Shown piece by piece: positions 29,325 to 38,837 of a DNA stretch of 64,000 nt (position 1 is its first letter; each line of letters begins with the position of its first letter). Location of the stretch: NCBI RefSeq assembly GCF_022096995.1, contig NZ_JACXGQ010000009.1, forward strand, positions 55,646 to 119,645, written 5' to 3'. The DNA is from Yoonia sp. I 8.24 (lineage in GTDB: Bacteria; Pseudomonadota; Alphaproteobacteria; Rhodobacterales; Rhodobacteraceae). The notes below the pieces were generated by a model. That model had not been told where the DNA came from. It saw only the letters and a list, made by a program, of their open reading frames with translations, and did no database searches. Made by a program: the position numbers and the translations under genes.

Positions 29325-29678
29325 ATGGCCCGCGTCACCGTAGAAGATTGCGTCGATAAAGTACCGAACCGTTTTGATCTTGTGATGCTTGCGGCCCACC
29401 GTGCCCGCGAAATCGCCGCTGGTGCGCCGATTACCGTCGCCCGTGACAACGATAAGAACCCAGTTGTGTCCCTGCGCGAAATCGCCGAGGAAACGCAGCA
29501 AGCCGATGATCTGCGCGAGCGGATGATCGAAGCGAACCAGACTCAGATCGAAGTTGATGAGCCCGAAGAAGATAGCATGTCCTTGCTGATGGGCGCAGAG
29601 GCCGACAAGCCTGTTGAAGACGACATGTCCGAAGAAAAACTGCTGCGCGCGCTGATGGAAGCGCAAGGCCAGCGCTAA
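29325..29678 (+). CDS. rpoZ: RNA polymerase omega subunit
   Basis: 117 residues from 29325, with GGAGTACGCC upstream. Begins [20 protein letters not shown] and continues [17 protein letters not shown], the omega signature, with an acidic C-terminal half usual in alphaproteobacteria. Omega helps assemble beta-prime and forms part of a ppGpp site, which suits its position directly before the relA/spoT gene. Confidence 0.95.
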   Translation: MARVTVEDCVDKVPNRFDLVMLAAHRAREIAAGAPITVARDNDKNPVVSLREIAEETQQADDLRERMIEANQTQIEVDEPEEDSMSLLMGAEADKPVEDDMSEEKLLRALMEAQGQR

Positions 29679-29717
29679 AAGGCCTTTGCCGGCCTACAAA
29701 GATAGGTGCTGGACCAG

Positions 29718-31850
29718 ATGACGACCGCTAACGAACTGATCGATCTGGTCCGCGCATATAACCCCAACTCAAATTCGGACCTTCTGCGCGATGCCTATGC
29801 GTTTGGCGCCGACATGCATGAAGGTCAGTTTCGCCATTCTGGCGAGCCCTATTTCACCCACCCTGTTGCCGTTGCCTGTATTTTGGCCGAACAACAGATG
29901 GATGATGCCACGCTGATCACCGCGCTGTTGCATGACACAATCGAGGACACAAAAGCGTCCTTTGCTGATGTTGAAACCCGGTTTGGTCGCGAAATTGCTG
30001 ATTTGGTTGATGGCGTCACGAAGCTGACCAATCTGCAACTGTCGTCAACCCAGACCAAACAGGCTGAAAATTTTCGCAAACTTTTTATGGCGACCTCGCG
30101 GGATTTGCGGGTGACCTTGGTCAAACTGGCAGACCGTTTGCACAATATGCGCACCATCCGGTCAATGCGTGATGAAAAGCAGGCCCAAAAGGCCCGCGAA
30201 ACCATGGATATCTATGCGCCGCTTGCGGGGCGCATGGGGATGCAATGGATGCGCGAAGAGCTTGAGGATCTGTCGTTTCGTGTCTTGAACCCGGATGCGC
30301 GGAGTTCAATCATTCGCCGTTTTATCACCCTGCAACGCGAAGCGGGCGATGTGGTGCAAAAGATTACCGCCGACATGCGGGTTGAACTCGAAAAAGTGAG
30401 CATCGTCGCCGAAGTATCGGGCCGCGCCAAAAAACCTTATTCGGTTTGGCGCAAGATGCAGGAAAAAGATAAAAGCTTTAGCCGCCTCGCTGATATCTAC
30501 GGGTTCCGCATTATCGTCGCGACCGAAGCCGACTGCTACCGCGTTTTAGGTGCGATTCACCAGCGCTGGCGCGCTGTGCCGGGCCGCTTTAAAGATTATA
30601 TCAGCCAACCGAAAACCAACGGCTATCGATCAATCCACACAACCGTGTCGGGCCGAGATGGCAAACAGGTTGAGGTCCAGATCCGGACCCGCGAAATGCA
30701 CGAGGTTGCCGAAACCGGCGTTGCCGCGCATTGGTCCTATAAGAACGGTGAACGGGTCGAAAACCGCTTTGCTGTTGATCCGGTGCATTGGATTGCATCA
30801 CTGACAGAACGGCTTGACGATGATCAGGATCACGATGAATTTCTCGAAGCCGTGAAGCTTGAAATGTACACCGATCAGGTGTTTTGTTTCACCCCGAAGG
30901 GGGATGTAATCAAACTGCCACGCGGCGCGACGCCGATTGATTTTGCGTATGCTATCCATACGCGCATTGGGTCGGCCTGTGTCGGTGCAAAGGTGGACGG
31001 CATTCGCGTGCCGTTGTGGACCCGGCTAAAAAACGGCCAATCGGTCGAGGTCATCACCGCGGAAGGCCAGACACCCCAAGCGACATGGATTGAAATCGCC
31101 GTTACGGGCCGTGCAAAGACCGCGATCCGTCGTAGCCTGCGCGAAGAAGATCGGGGACGTTTTGTGCGTCTGGGCCGTGAACTGGCGCGCGTGGCTTTCG
31201 AAAATGTTGGTAAAAAGGCGACTGACAAGGCGCTTACTACCGCGGCCAAGGCGATGGCGATTTCAGATGCCGATGAATTGTTGGCGCAACTGGGCAGTGC
31301 AGAAATCACTGGCCGTGATGTCGTGCGCGCGATCTATCCTGAGCTCGAAGCGCGTGACGGTGAAGAAGTCGATAAGAATCGCGCCGTTGTTGGGCTTGCC
31401 GTAGGACAAGAACAACAGCGCGGGGCCTGCTGCCAGCCTGTGCCGGGTGAACGTATTCTAGGGATTGCGTTTCGCGGGCAGGGCGTTGTCGTTCATGCGA
31501 TCGATTGCGAAGCCTTGGCCGACTACGAAGACCAACCCGAACGCTGGGTTGATCTGCATTGGCACGAAGGAACTCACGCCGCCGTCAACACGGTGACCTT
31601 TGACGTAACGATCACCAACGATTCTGGCGTGCTGGGACGTATTTGCACATTGATCGGCGAACAGAATGCAAATATTTCTGACCTCAAGTTCATCGACCGG
31701 AAACCAGACTACTTTAGGTTACTGATCGATGTCGATCTACGCGACACAGAGCATCTGCACCGGGTCATGACCGCACTAGAGGCGGAGAGTAATGTATCGT
31801 CGATTGTGCGGCACCGTGACCCGGCGCTGTCAAATATGCGGCGCAGCTAA
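29718..31850 (+). CDS. Bifunctional (p)ppGpp synthetase/hydrolase (RelA/SpoT, Rsh)
   Basis: 710 residues from ATG 29718; a GTG at 29706 is also in frame. Controls the stringent response. Domains in order: HD hydrolase with HDTIEDT (about 76-82), synthetase domain with GFRIIVATEADCYRVLGAIH and KTNGYRSIHTTVSG, TGS domain (VFCFTPKGDVIKLPRGATPI), and C-terminal ACT domain (VTITNDSGVLGRICTLIGEQ). Both HD residues and the synthetase motif are present, so both activities are expected. It follows rpoZ by 39 bp. Confidence 0.95.
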   Translation: MTTANELIDLVRAYNPNSNSDLLRDAYAFGADMHEGQFRHSGEPYFTHPVAVACILAEQQMDDATLITALLHDTIEDTKASFADVETRFGREIADLVDGVTKLTNLQLSSTQTKQAENFRKLFMATSRDLRVTLVKLADRLHNMRTIRSMRDEKQAQKARETMDIYAPLAGRMGMQWMREELEDLSFRVLNPDARSSIIRRFITLQREAGDVVQKITADMRVELEKVSIVAEVSGRAKKPYSVWRKMQEKDKSFSRLADIYGFRIIVATEADCYRVLGAIHQRWRAVPGRFKDYISQPKTNGYRSIHTTVSGRDGKQVEVQIRTREMHEVAETGVAAHWSYKNGERVENRFAVDPVHWIASLTERLDDDQDHDEFLEAVKLEMYTDQVFCFTPKGDVIKLPRGATPIDFAYAIHTRIGSACVGAKVDGIRVPLWTRLKNGQSVEVITAEGQTPQATWIEIAVTGRAKTAIRRSLREEDRGRFVRLGRELARVAFENVGKKATDKALTTAAKAMAISDADELLAQLGSAEITGRDVVRAIYPELEARDGEEVDKNRAVVGLAVGQEQQRGACCQPVPGERILGIAFRGQGVVVHAIDCEALADYEDQPERWVDLHWHEGTHAAVNTVTFDVTITNDSGVLGRICTLIGEQNANISDLKFIDRKPDYFRLLIDVDLRDTEHLHRVMTALEAESNVSSIVRHRDPALSNMRRS

Positions 31851-31875
31851 CGCGCCAGTTAAGGAAAAAGTTTTG

Positions 31876-32550
31876 GTGTTTAAGCGCAGGGATAGGCGAC
31901 CGATCTGGCAGATCGTGCTCGATTTTATCTATCCACGCGGCGGTTGGGCGCGGGCGTTCGAATATGTCAAACACCGTGTGCGCCGCCTACCTGACACACC
32001 TGAAAAAATTTCGCGGGGCATCGCCGTCGGCGTGTTCGCGTCGTTTACCCCATTTTATGGGCTGCATTTTGTGATTGCGGTGCTTCTTGCACAGGTGATG
32101 CGCGGGAATTTATTAGCGGCGCTTTTGGGCACATTCTTTGGCAACCCATTGACCTATATCCCCATTGGGGTAGCGGCCTTATCGATGGGGCATTTTCTGC
32201 TTGGCCGGCCCTTTAACGCGGCGATCTTTGGCTTTGGTGACCGCGCGGCGGAATTTTGTGGGCTCGGCTGTCGTTTTGGCAACGCATTTTCCGACATTAC
32301 CCATAATTTCATGGCGATGTTCACACCTGCGCGCGCCGATTGGCATGGGCTGGCTGAATTCTACCACGAGCTGTTTCTACCCTATATGATTGGTGGGATC
32401 ATTCCGGGCATTCTCTGCGGCGCGGGTGCCTATTACACCTGCGTGCCTTTGATTTCGGTCTATCAAAAACGCCGACGGAAGGTGCTACGCAACAAGCTTA
32501 GCCAGCTGAATAAAAAACCTGAAAACACGGGTGACGACAGCCCCGGATAA
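31876..32550 (+). CDS. DUF2062 domain membrane protein
   Basis: 224 residues from GTG 31876 ([20 protein letters not shown]), chosen because AAGGA sits ten bases upstream and the family usually begins at this point; an ATG at 31792 would lie inside the relA/spoT gene. The DUF2062 core is [20 protein letters not shown] then [17 protein letters not shown], and [19 protein letters not shown]. About four membrane helices. Function unknown; in alphaproteobacteria it is commonly upstream of pdxJ and acpS, as here. Confidence 0.87.
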   Translation: MFKRRDRRPIWQIVLDFIYPRGGWARAFEYVKHRVRRLPDTPEKISRGIAVGVFASFTPFYGLHFVIAVLLAQVMRGNLLAALLGTFFGNPLTYIPIGVAALSMGHFLLGRPFNAAIFGFGDRAAEFCGLGCRFGNAFSDITHNFMAMFTPARADWHGLAEFYHELFLPYMIGGIIPGILCGAGAYYTCVPLISVYQKRRRKVLRNKLSQLNKKPENTGDDSPG

Positions 32551-32578
32551 TCCTAGTGTCCCAGAAAAGGGGATCGTG

Positions 32579-33325
32579 ATGGCAGCCGAAAAACTACGTC
32601 TTGGTGTGAATATTGATCATGTTGCGACCGTGCGCAATGCGCGTGGCGGCAACCTGCCGGACCCGGTGCGCGCGGCATTGATGGCGCAAGAGGCTGGCGC
32701 AGACGGGATCACTGCCCACCTGCGCGAAGATCGCCGTCATATTATCGATAGCGATATTGATCGACTGGTCGATCAGCTGTCCGTGCCGCTGAACTTTGAA
32801 ATGGCCGCGACGGAAGAAATGCAAGCCATTGCCCTACGTCATAAACCTCATGCGGTCTGCCTCGTGCCTGAAAAGCGCGAAGAAAAAACCACCGAAGGCG
32901 GGTTAGAGGTTGCGCAACAAGACAATAAGCTGGCCCATTACATCAAACCGTTTGTTGATGCGGGATCGCGTGTGTCGCTGTTTATCGCCGCCGACAAAGC
33001 CCAAGTAGAAGCCGCCGCACGCATCGGTGCCCCAGTGATCGAATTGCACGCCGGTGCCTACGCTGATGCATGGGCCGAAGAACGCTGGGACGTACGCGAT
33101 AGCGAATTGGCGAAGATTACTGATATGACGGCCTACGCCTATGAATTGGGGTTAGAGGTGCATGTTGGCCACGGGTTGACCTATGAAAGCGTCACCCCGA
33201 TTGCCGCGCTGCCACAGGTGCGTGAATTAAATATAGGTCATTTCATCATCGGTGAGGCAATATTCCGTGGCCTTGGACCTGCAATTTCGGAAATGCGGCG
33301 GTGTATGGACTTGGCACGGACATGA
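32579..33325 (+). CDS. pdxJ: Pyridoxine 5'-phosphate synthase
   Basis: 248 residues from 32579 (AAAAGGGGATC upstream). Condenses 1-deoxyxylulose 5-phosphate with 3-amino-2-oxopropyl phosphate in vitamin B6 synthesis. Signatures: [40 protein letters not shown] and [11 protein letters not shown], then [17 protein letters not shown]. Stop overlaps the LysE start by four bases (ATGA), heading the pdxJ-lysE-acpS-lepB-rnc-era operon. Confidence 0.96.
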   Translation: MAAEKLRLGVNIDHVATVRNARGGNLPDPVRAALMAQEAGADGITAHLREDRRHIIDSDIDRLVDQLSVPLNFEMAATEEMQAIALRHKPHAVCLVPEKREEKTTEGGLEVAQQDNKLAHYIKPFVDAGSRVSLFIAADKAQVEAAARIGAPVIELHAGAYADAWAEERWDVRDSELAKITDMTAYAYELGLEVHVGHGLTYESVTPIAALPQVRELNIGHFIIGEAIFRGLGPAISEMRRCMDLART

Positions 33326-33945
33326 TCACGCTAGAGTTTGTCGCAATTTGGTTTGCTTGGTTGCTTGCGGGTGGTTCACCGGGGCCTGCTACACTTGGCA
33401 TTGCGGGTACAGCTATGGCCTCGGGACGTGGGGCTGCGCTGTTCTTTGCATTGGGTATTTTAGCTGGATCCGCAATTTGGGGTATTACCGCTGCGTTGGG
33501 GTTGTCGGCCATCATGATGACCAATGTCTGGCTTTTTGAACTTATCCGTTACGTGGGCGCGGCATACTTGGGGTGGCTTTCTATCAAAGCTTTACGTCGC
33601 GCCACTACACAGAAGGTCGGGCAGGCAGGTACGCCATTTTCAGGCAGTGCGCGCGTGTTATTCGCAAAGGGAGCTGCAATCCACCTAACGAATCCCAAAG
33701 CAGTACTGGGCTGGGGATCCATTTATGCGATTGTGGCACCCGCTGATGCGAACGCATTGATGCTGTTGAACTATTTTGGCCTGCTTTTTGCTGGATCGAT
33801 CCTAATCTTTCTGGGGTATGCCTTGATCTTTTCATCTGAACGTATTGTGGCCGGTTATGCACGCACCAGTCGCTGGTTTGATGCGATCTTTGCGGGCTTT
33901 TTCGGCGTGGCTAGTTTTAAAATTTTGACGGCGCGATTGCAATGA
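33322..33945 (+). CDS. LysE family translocator
   Basis: 207 residues, six predicted helices. The LysE signature [20 protein letters not shown] is at residues about 12-31. It is inserted between pdxJ and acpS, with ATGA overlaps on both sides, so it is translated as part of the core operon although it has no evident link to it. Substrate unknown; amino acids or homoserine-like compounds are typical of the family. Confidence 0.87.
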   Translation: MITLEFVAIWFAWLLAGGSPGPATLGIAGTAMASGRGAALFFALGILAGSAIWGITAALGLSAIMMTNVWLFELIRYVGAAYLGWLSIKALRRATTQKVGQAGTPFSGSARVLFAKGAAIHLTNPKAVLGWGSIYAIVAPADANALMLLNYFGLLFAGSILIFLGYALIFSSERIVAGYARTSRWFDAIFAGFFGVASFKILTARLQ

Positions 33946-34343
33946 TCCTTGGGATCGGCACCGACCTTGCGAATATTGAGCGCATCCAAGGTACGCTTGA
34001 TCGGTTTGGGGATCGGTTTCGTAACCGTGTCTTCACTGACATCGAACAGGCTAAGGCCGAACGGCGCAAAGATGTTGCTGGTACCTACGCAAAACGCTGG
34101 GCCGCGAAAGAGGCTTGCTCAAAGGCGCTGGGCACTGGGCTTGCCATGGGGATTTCGTGGAAAGATATGGCGGTCAGCAATATGCGCAGTGGGCAACCCA
34201 CAATGCAAGTCACCGGATGGGCCAAAGAGCGGCTGGACGCCATGACGCCATCGGGACACAAAGCCGTTATTCACGTCACTTTGACCGATGATCACCCTTG
34301 GGCACAGGCCTTTGTCGTGATCGAGGCCCGCCCTGCGCCTTGA
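33942..34343 (+). CDS. acpS: Holo-[acyl-carrier-protein] synthase
   Basis: 133 residues. Transfers phosphopantetheine from CoA to apo-ACP. The metal-binding [15 protein letters not shown] and catalytic [16 protein letters not shown] motifs are both intact. Starts in an ATGA overlap with the LysE gene; lepB follows after 52 bp. Confidence 0.96.
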   Translation: MILGIGTDLANIERIQGTLDRFGDRFRNRVFTDIEQAKAERRKDVAGTYAKRWAAKEACSKALGTGLAMGISWKDMAVSNMRSGQPTMQVTGWAKERLDAMTPSGHKAVIHVTLTDDHPWAQAFVVIEARPAP

Positions 34344-34395
34344 CAGGACGGGCGCGCCGCCGCATGTAGCCACAAACACCTAAAAGGAATTGGTA

Positions 34396-35229
34396 ATGGC
34401 CGAACAAGCCGAAAAAACTGGGCCCGTCGCAGCCGTCATTGAAACGGTCAAAACCGTCTTCTGGGCGCTGGTCATTGCTGGGCTGTTTCGTACGATCTTG
34501 TTTCAGCCGTTCTGGATCCCGTCAGGGTCGATGAAAGACACGATGTTGGTCGGCGATTTTCTATTCGTGAACAAGATGGCTTACGGCTATTCCTATGCTT
34601 CTTGCCCGTCTATCCCATTCTTGAACCTTGGTGCGGACAAGTTTTGTGGTTTCGCCGAAGATTACGATGACCGTCTATTTGGATCCGATCCAGAGCGCGG
34701 CGACATCGTGGTCTTCCGCCACCCGGTAACGGGTCAAGATTTCGTCAAACGTCTGATCGGCCTCCCCGGCGACCGCATTCAGATGAAAGAGGGCCTGCTG
34801 TATATCAATGACGTTGCCGTCACCGTTGAAGACGCAGAACCCTTTGTTGAAATCTCTGAACCGCAAGGCCCGCAAGGGCGTATGCCGTCGTGTAGCAACG
34901 GTGCTGTCGGGGATGGCGCTGAATGCGTTAAAGAACGCCAAATTGAGACACTGCCAAACGGTGTCAGCCATAGCATCTTGAATACGGGCAACCGCCAGCA
35001 AGACAACACACAAGTTTTTGTCGTGCCGCAGAATGAGTTTTTCTTCATGGGCGATAACCGCGATAATTCCACAGACAGCCGTTTCCCACAGGCCACCGGC
35101 GGCGTTGGTTTTGTCGAACGCAAAGATCTGATCGGGCGCGCGGATCGTGTGATCTTTTCTTCCGCAGGGCGATCGATGCTGTATTTTTGGACATGGCGCC
35201 CTGATCGTTTCTTTAAGGCTTACGATTAG
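34396..35229 (+). CDS. lepB: Signal peptidase I
   Basis: 277 residues from ATG 34396, preceded by AAAAGGAATTGG. One N-terminal membrane helix (about 18-38, VFWALVIAGLFRTILF) leads into the nucleophile Ser in IPSGSMKDTMLVGDF. The general-base Lys is in DFVKRLIGLPGDRI, and the C-terminal box is [15 protein letters not shown]. Cleaves signal peptides from exported proteins. A shorter second lepB follows four bases later. Confidence 0.95.
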   Translation: MAEQAEKTGPVAAVIETVKTVFWALVIAGLFRTILFQPFWIPSGSMKDTMLVGDFLFVNKMAYGYSYASCPSIPFLNLGADKFCGFAEDYDDRLFGSDPERGDIVVFRHPVTGQDFVKRLIGLPGDRIQMKEGLLYINDVAVTVEDAEPFVEISEPQGPQGRMPSCSNGAVGDGAECVKERQIETLPNGVSHSILNTGNRQQDNTQVFVVPQNEFFFMGDNRDNSTDSRFPQATGGVGFVERKDLIGRADRVIFSSAGRSMLYFWTWRPDRFFKAYD

Positions 35230-35233
35230 ATCA

Positions 35234-35917
35234 ATGCTGTTTTGGTTGTTCTCTCCATTATTGGCCGTAGCACATCTGGCTGATTTGGCGTGGAATCCGT
35301 ATTTTATTTCGTCAGGTTCAATGAAGCCGACACTTCTTGTTGGTGATTATCTAAACGTCGTTCAATCAGATGAAAGTTTCGCAAGAGGCGAGGTTTTGGT
35401 ATTCCGGCATCCGTTGAATGATCAGCATTATGTAAAACGTTTGATTGGTATGCCCGGGGACACGATTCAGATGAGGAACGGAGTTCTCTATATTAATGAG
35501 GTTTCTGTTGAAGTCGAAGCAATTGATCCATTTGTGGAGGTTTTTGTTTCGCAAGGCTCACTTGGTGCATGGCCAAGATGTAACAATGGGCCTGTTGCAT
35601 ATGACGAACACTGCGAAAAGGGGCAACAGATCGAGACATTGCCAAACGGCACATGGTACCAAACGCTTGATATTGGGAACACATCAATGGACAACACTTT
35701 AAACATCACGGTTCCGGAAGGGCATTTCTTTTTTATGGGCGATAATCGTGACAATTCCGCTGACAGCCGGTTTTCTCAAAGCGCGGGTGGGATGGGGCTT
35801 GTCCCCGTTGAAAATGTTGTCGGGCGTGCAAAAGTAGTGCTGTTTTCGGCGTCAGGCCCTTCGTTTCTTGCATTCTGGACGTGGCGTAGTGACCGCTATT
35901 TCGTTGGTATAAATTGA
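35234..35917 (+). CDS. Second, shorter signal peptidase I
   Basis: 227 residues. Clearly paralogous to the preceding lep[15 protein letters not shown] with the nucleophile Ser, [15 protein letters not shown] with the Lys, [12 protein letters not shown], and [15 protein letters not shown]. The membrane anchor is reduced to the opening [16 protein letters not shown]. Codon use is visibly more AT-rich than in lepB and rnc, pointing to relaxed selection or separate origin. It starts four bases after lepB stops, and its stop overlaps the rnc TTG. All catalytic residues are kept, so it is probably active, perhaps on a subset of exports. Confidence 0.9.
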   Translation: MLFWLFSPLLAVAHLADLAWNPYFISSGSMKPTLLVGDYLNVVQSDESFARGEVLVFRHPLNDQHYVKRLIGMPGDTIQMRNGVLYINEVSVEVEAIDPFVEVFVSQGSLGAWPRCNNGPVAYDEHCEKGQQIETLPNGTWYQTLDIGNTSMDNTLNITVPEGHFFFMGDNRDNSADSRFSQSAGGMGLVPVENVVGRAKVVLFSASGPSFLAFWTWRSDRYFVGIN

Positions 35918-36594
35918 AGATCTCAGCTGAACTCACCGCGTTTTCAAACCGGCTTGGCTATCAGTTCGCCAAGCCGGAATTTCTGCTGCGTGCGGTAACC
36001 CATTCGTCGATGGTCAGCCCGCATCGCGATGATAACCAGCGGCTAGAGTTTTTGGGCGACCGGGTGTTGGGCCTCGTGATTGCAGACGCGCTCTTGCAGG
36101 CTGATCAGGCCGCACCCGAAGGTCTGTTGGCTCCACGCTATAACGCGCTCGTCCGCCGCGAAACCTGCGCTGAAGTGGCGCGTCAGATCGATCTGGGCGC
36201 GGTCCTGAAGCTTGGTCGTTCTGAGATGAAGTCAGGCGGGCGCCGTAAAGAAGCTTTGCTGGCTGACGCAATGGAGGCTGTAATCGCTGCGATCTACCAA
36301 GACGGTGGGTTTGAGGTCGCGCGCGACGCGGTGCTGCGTCTTTGGGGTGCACGGGTACAAAATGTTGCCGTTGACGCCCGTGATGCCAAGACGGCTTTGC
36401 AAGAATGGGCGCAGGCCCGTGGCGAAGTCCCCCCGCAATATGTCGAGGTCGCGCGCACTGGACCTGACCATGCCCCCGTGTTTACAATTGAGGTGCGTCT
36501 CGCCTCTGGCCCGTCCGAGCAAGCGAGCGCAGGCGCAAAGCGCAATGCCGAACAGGCTGCGGCGACCGCTCTTTTAAAGAAAGTTAAGTCATGA
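35914..36594 (+). CDS. rnc: Ribonuclease III
   Basis: 226 residues from TTG 35914 (read [18 protein letters not shown]), the position expected for alphaproteobacterial RNase III and overlapping the upstream TGA. Signature [20 protein letters not shown] with the acidic catalytic residues, then [15 protein letters not shown] with the second acidic cluster; the C-terminal dsRNA-binding domain begins near [14 protein letters not shown]. Processes rRNA and structured mRNAs. Stop overlaps the era ATG. Confidence 0.96.
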   Translation: MKISAELTAFSNRLGYQFAKPEFLLRAVTHSSMVSPHRDDNQRLEFLGDRVLGLVIADALLQADQAAPEGLLAPRYNALVRRETCAEVARQIDLGAVLKLGRSEMKSGGRRKEALLADAMEAVIAAIYQDGGFEVARDAVLRLWGARVQNVAVDARDAKTALQEWAQARGEVPPQYVEVARTGPDHAPVFTIEVRLASGPSEQASAGAKRNAEQAAATALLKKVKS

Positions 36595-37508
36595 CTGATG
36601 CTCCAACCAAGGCGGGATTTGTCGCGCTTATCGGCGAACCGAACGCTGGGAAGTCCACGCTCTTGAACCTGATGGTCGGTGCGAAAGTATCGATTGTGAC
36701 CCATAAGGTGCAGACCACGCGCGCCCGCATTCGTGGCGTCGCGATGGAAGGCAACGCACAGTTGATTTTTGTCGATACGCCGGGTCTGTTTAAGCCGCGC
36801 CGCCGTCTGGACCGTGCGATGGTCGCCGCCGCTTGGGGCGGGGCGGCGGATGCGGATGTCGTGGTCTTATTGATCGAGGCGCATCGGGGTATGACCGATG
36901 GGGTGAAAACAATCCTTGAAGCGCTGGCCGAACGTAGTGGCAAGGCTAAGGTCGCGCTGGCGATCAATAAGATCGACAAGGTGAAATCCGAAGTACTGTT
37001 GGCGCTGACCAAAGAAATGAATGATGCCTACCCGTTTGCGGACACATTTATGATTTCGGCTGAACGCGGCCACGGCTGCGATGCGCTGCGCAAATGGTTG
37101 GTCGAACAAGTGCCGGAGGGCCCGTTTCTTTATCCCGAAGATCAGATCGCGGACCTGCCAATGCGCATGATCGCCGCCGAGATGACCCGTGAAAAACTGA
37201 CCCTGCGCTTGCACCAAGAATTGCCCTATGAGCTGACGGTCGAAACCGAAAATTGGGAAGAACGCCCTGATGGCTCTGCCCGCATTGATCAGTTGATCTA
37301 TGTCGCACGTGATGGTCATAAGGGGATCGTGTTGGGCAAAGGTGGCGAGACCGTGAAATCGGTTAGCCAGGCGTCACGGCTTGAACTCGAAGAATTCCTT
37401 GGTCGTCGTGTGCATCTGTTTGTGAAAGTGAAGGTGCGGCCGAACTGGCTCGAAGAATCTGAGCGCTACTCCGAAATGGGTTTGGATTTCAAAGACGGCA
37501 ATGCATAG
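36591..37508 (+). CDS. era: GTPase Era
   Basis: 305 residues. G1 [10 protein letters not shown]3 FVDTPGLF, G4 INKID (in LAINKIDKV) and G5 SAERGHG are all present, and the C-terminal KH domain carries [20 protein letters not shown]. Era binds the 3' end of 16S rRNA during 30S assembly. ATGA overlap with rnc; DUF1491 follows after 12 bp. Confidence 0.97.
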   Translation: MTDAPTKAGFVALIGEPNAGKSTLLNLMVGAKVSIVTHKVQTTRARIRGVAMEGNAQLIFVDTPGLFKPRRRLDRAMVAAAWGGAADADVVVLLIEAHRGMTDGVKTILEALAERSGKAKVALAINKIDKVKSEVLLALTKEMNDAYPFADTFMISAERGHGCDALRKWLVEQVPEGPFLYPEDQIADLPMRMIAAEMTREKLTLRLHQELPYELTVETENWEERPDGSARIDQLIYVARDGHKGIVLGKGGETVKSVSQASRLELEEFLGRRVHLFVKVKVRPNWLEESERYSEMGLDFKDGNA

Positions 37509-37520
37509 CTGGGCCATCTT

Positions 37521-37847
37521 ATGCGGCTGACGGCAGATATCTGGGTTTCAGCCTATCTAACACGGTTGCGGTTGCAAGATATTCCCGCCTTTGTCGTGGC
37601 GCGCGGTGATGCCACCGCAGGCGCTGTTTTGGTGAAACTGAATACGCTGGATGGCAAGGCGTGTTGCTATCAACGTGGCTTTGATCTGATGACGGGTGAC
37701 CGCAAGTGGGTTGTTTCGGTCGAAGGTGACGAGCCGCTTGTTGATGCATCAATTCAAAAACAACGTGGGTTTGATGCCGACCTATGGGTGATCGAGGTCG
37801 AAGACCGTCAGGGCCGTCATTTGCTAGATGAGCCGGGGCTTACATAA
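37521..37847 (+). CDS. DUF1491 family protein
   Basis: 108 residues, the family's usual size. Matches by eye: RLTADIWVSAYLTRLRLQDI, PAFVVARGDATAGAVLVKLN and DADLWVIEVEDRQGRHLLDE. Function unknown; it lies between era and recO in many Rhodobacterales. The following gap contains the first arm of a large inverted repeat. Confidence 0.88.
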   Translation: MRLTADIWVSAYLTRLRLQDIPAFVVARGDATAGAVLVKLNTLDGKACCYQRGFDLMTGDRKWVVSVEGDEPLVDASIQKQRGFDADLWVIEVEDRQGRHLLDEPGLT

Positions 37848-37854
37848 CCTTGAT

Positions 37855-37888
37855 GCCTCCGGCGGGAGTACTTGGGGCAAGATGATAT
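37855..37888 (+). repeat. 34-bp inverted repeat, left arm
   Basis: Begins GCCTCCGGCGGGAGTACTTG and runs to GATGATAT at 37888. It pairs with 38015-38048 with 33 of 34 positions complementary. Within each arm CTCC and GGAG can form a mini-hairpin. It starts eight bases after the DUF1491 stop. Confidence 0.85.
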
Positions 37889-38014
37889 GCAAAAGGTCAC
37901 GAGTAACCGATTGTTAAGCAACATTTCGTAACCTGGTCTTGCGGTACAGGCTGGAGAGCCGATGGCCGTGCGAGGTGATGTGGCGTAAGCCGTTCACTGG
38001 GGTAAGGTGGTATA
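37889..38014. other. 126-bp spacer between the inverted-repeat arms
   Basis: Non-coding spacer with no convincing ORF, promoter or tRNA. Contains a short stretch CCGATTGTTAAGCAAC and a GC-rich 3' half. If the arms pair, this becomes a large loop upstream of recO. Confidence 0.45.
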
Positions 38015-38048
38015 ATATCATCTTGCCCCAAATACTCCCGCCGGAGGC
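38015..38048 (-). repeat. 34-bp inverted repeat, right arm
   Basis: Runs from ATATCATCTTGCCCC at 38015 to GCCGGAGGC at 38048, complementary to the left arm with one mismatch. It ends about 60 bp before the recO ATG and may carry the upstream control region for recO. Confidence 0.85.
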
Positions 38049-38111
38049 GGCCGAGGCTTGCAATTTGCGATCCCGCCCGCTGATATAGCACAATGATCTG
38101 GACAAACCCCA

Positions 38112-38837
38112 ATGATTGAATGGCGCGATGAGGCCGTCTTGCTGGCGACGCGCCCGTTTGGCGAAACCTCGGTCATCATCGACGTGTTTAGCCCGACGCA
38201 GGGGCGGCACGCCGGGGTGGTACGTGGTGGGACCAGCCGTAAAATTGCGCCGATACTTCAGCCTGGCGCCCAGCTGGCGGTCGCGTGGAAAGCACGGCTT
38301 GAAAGCCATATTGGTGCCTTTACGGTCGAACCGATCCGCAGCCGCGCAGCCGTTGCAATGGGCGAACGTCTGGCGCTTGCAGGGTTGAATGCGACCTGTG
38401 CAATTCTATCGCTTGTTTTGCCCGAGCGCGCACCGCACCCTGCGCTTTATACACGTACGATTGGGCTCTTGGATCTGCTGGGGCAAGCGGACATATGGCC
38501 CTTGGCCTATCTGCGGTGGGAGCAGGCCTTGTTAGAGGAGATGGGGTTTGGCATGGATCTGTCAGCCTGCGCAGTGCGCGGCACCAATGAAGAATTGATC
38601 TATGTCTCGCCCAAAACCGGGCGCGCGGTAAGCCGGCAAGCCGCAGGCGAATGGGCTGATCGATTACTGCCTTTGCCCCCCGTCTTGGCCGGGCAGGGTG
38701 AGGCCAGTAACGCCGATATTGTAACTGCGTTACGGACCACAGGTTATTTTCTCGAACACCGCCTAATCGCGTCGCTTGGCAATCGGCCGATCCCATCTGC
38801 ACGGTCGCGGTTGATTGATGCGATTGCGCGCTGTTAG
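38112..38837 (+). CDS. recO: DNA repair protein RecO
   Basis: 241 residues. Mediator that loads RecA onto SSB-coated DNA with RecR. Begins [20 protein letters not shown], then [10 protein letters not shown] from the OB fold, and has a C-terminal helical region ending [12 protein letters not shown]. The zinc Cys4 site of some RecO proteins is not complete here. Its stop shares TTAG with the convergent acyl-CoA dehydrogenase gene. Confidence 0.93.
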   Translation: MIEWRDEAVLLATRPFGETSVIIDVFSPTQGRHAGVVRGGTSRKIAPILQPGAQLAVAWKARLESHIGAFTVEPIRSRAAVAMGERLALAGLNATCAILSLVLPERAPHPALYTRTIGLLDLLGQADIWPLAYLRWEQALLEEMGFGMDLSACAVRGTNEELIYVSPKTGRAVSRQAAGEWADRLLPLPPVLAGQGEASNADIVTALRTTGYFLEHRLIASLGNRPIPSARSRLIDAIARC

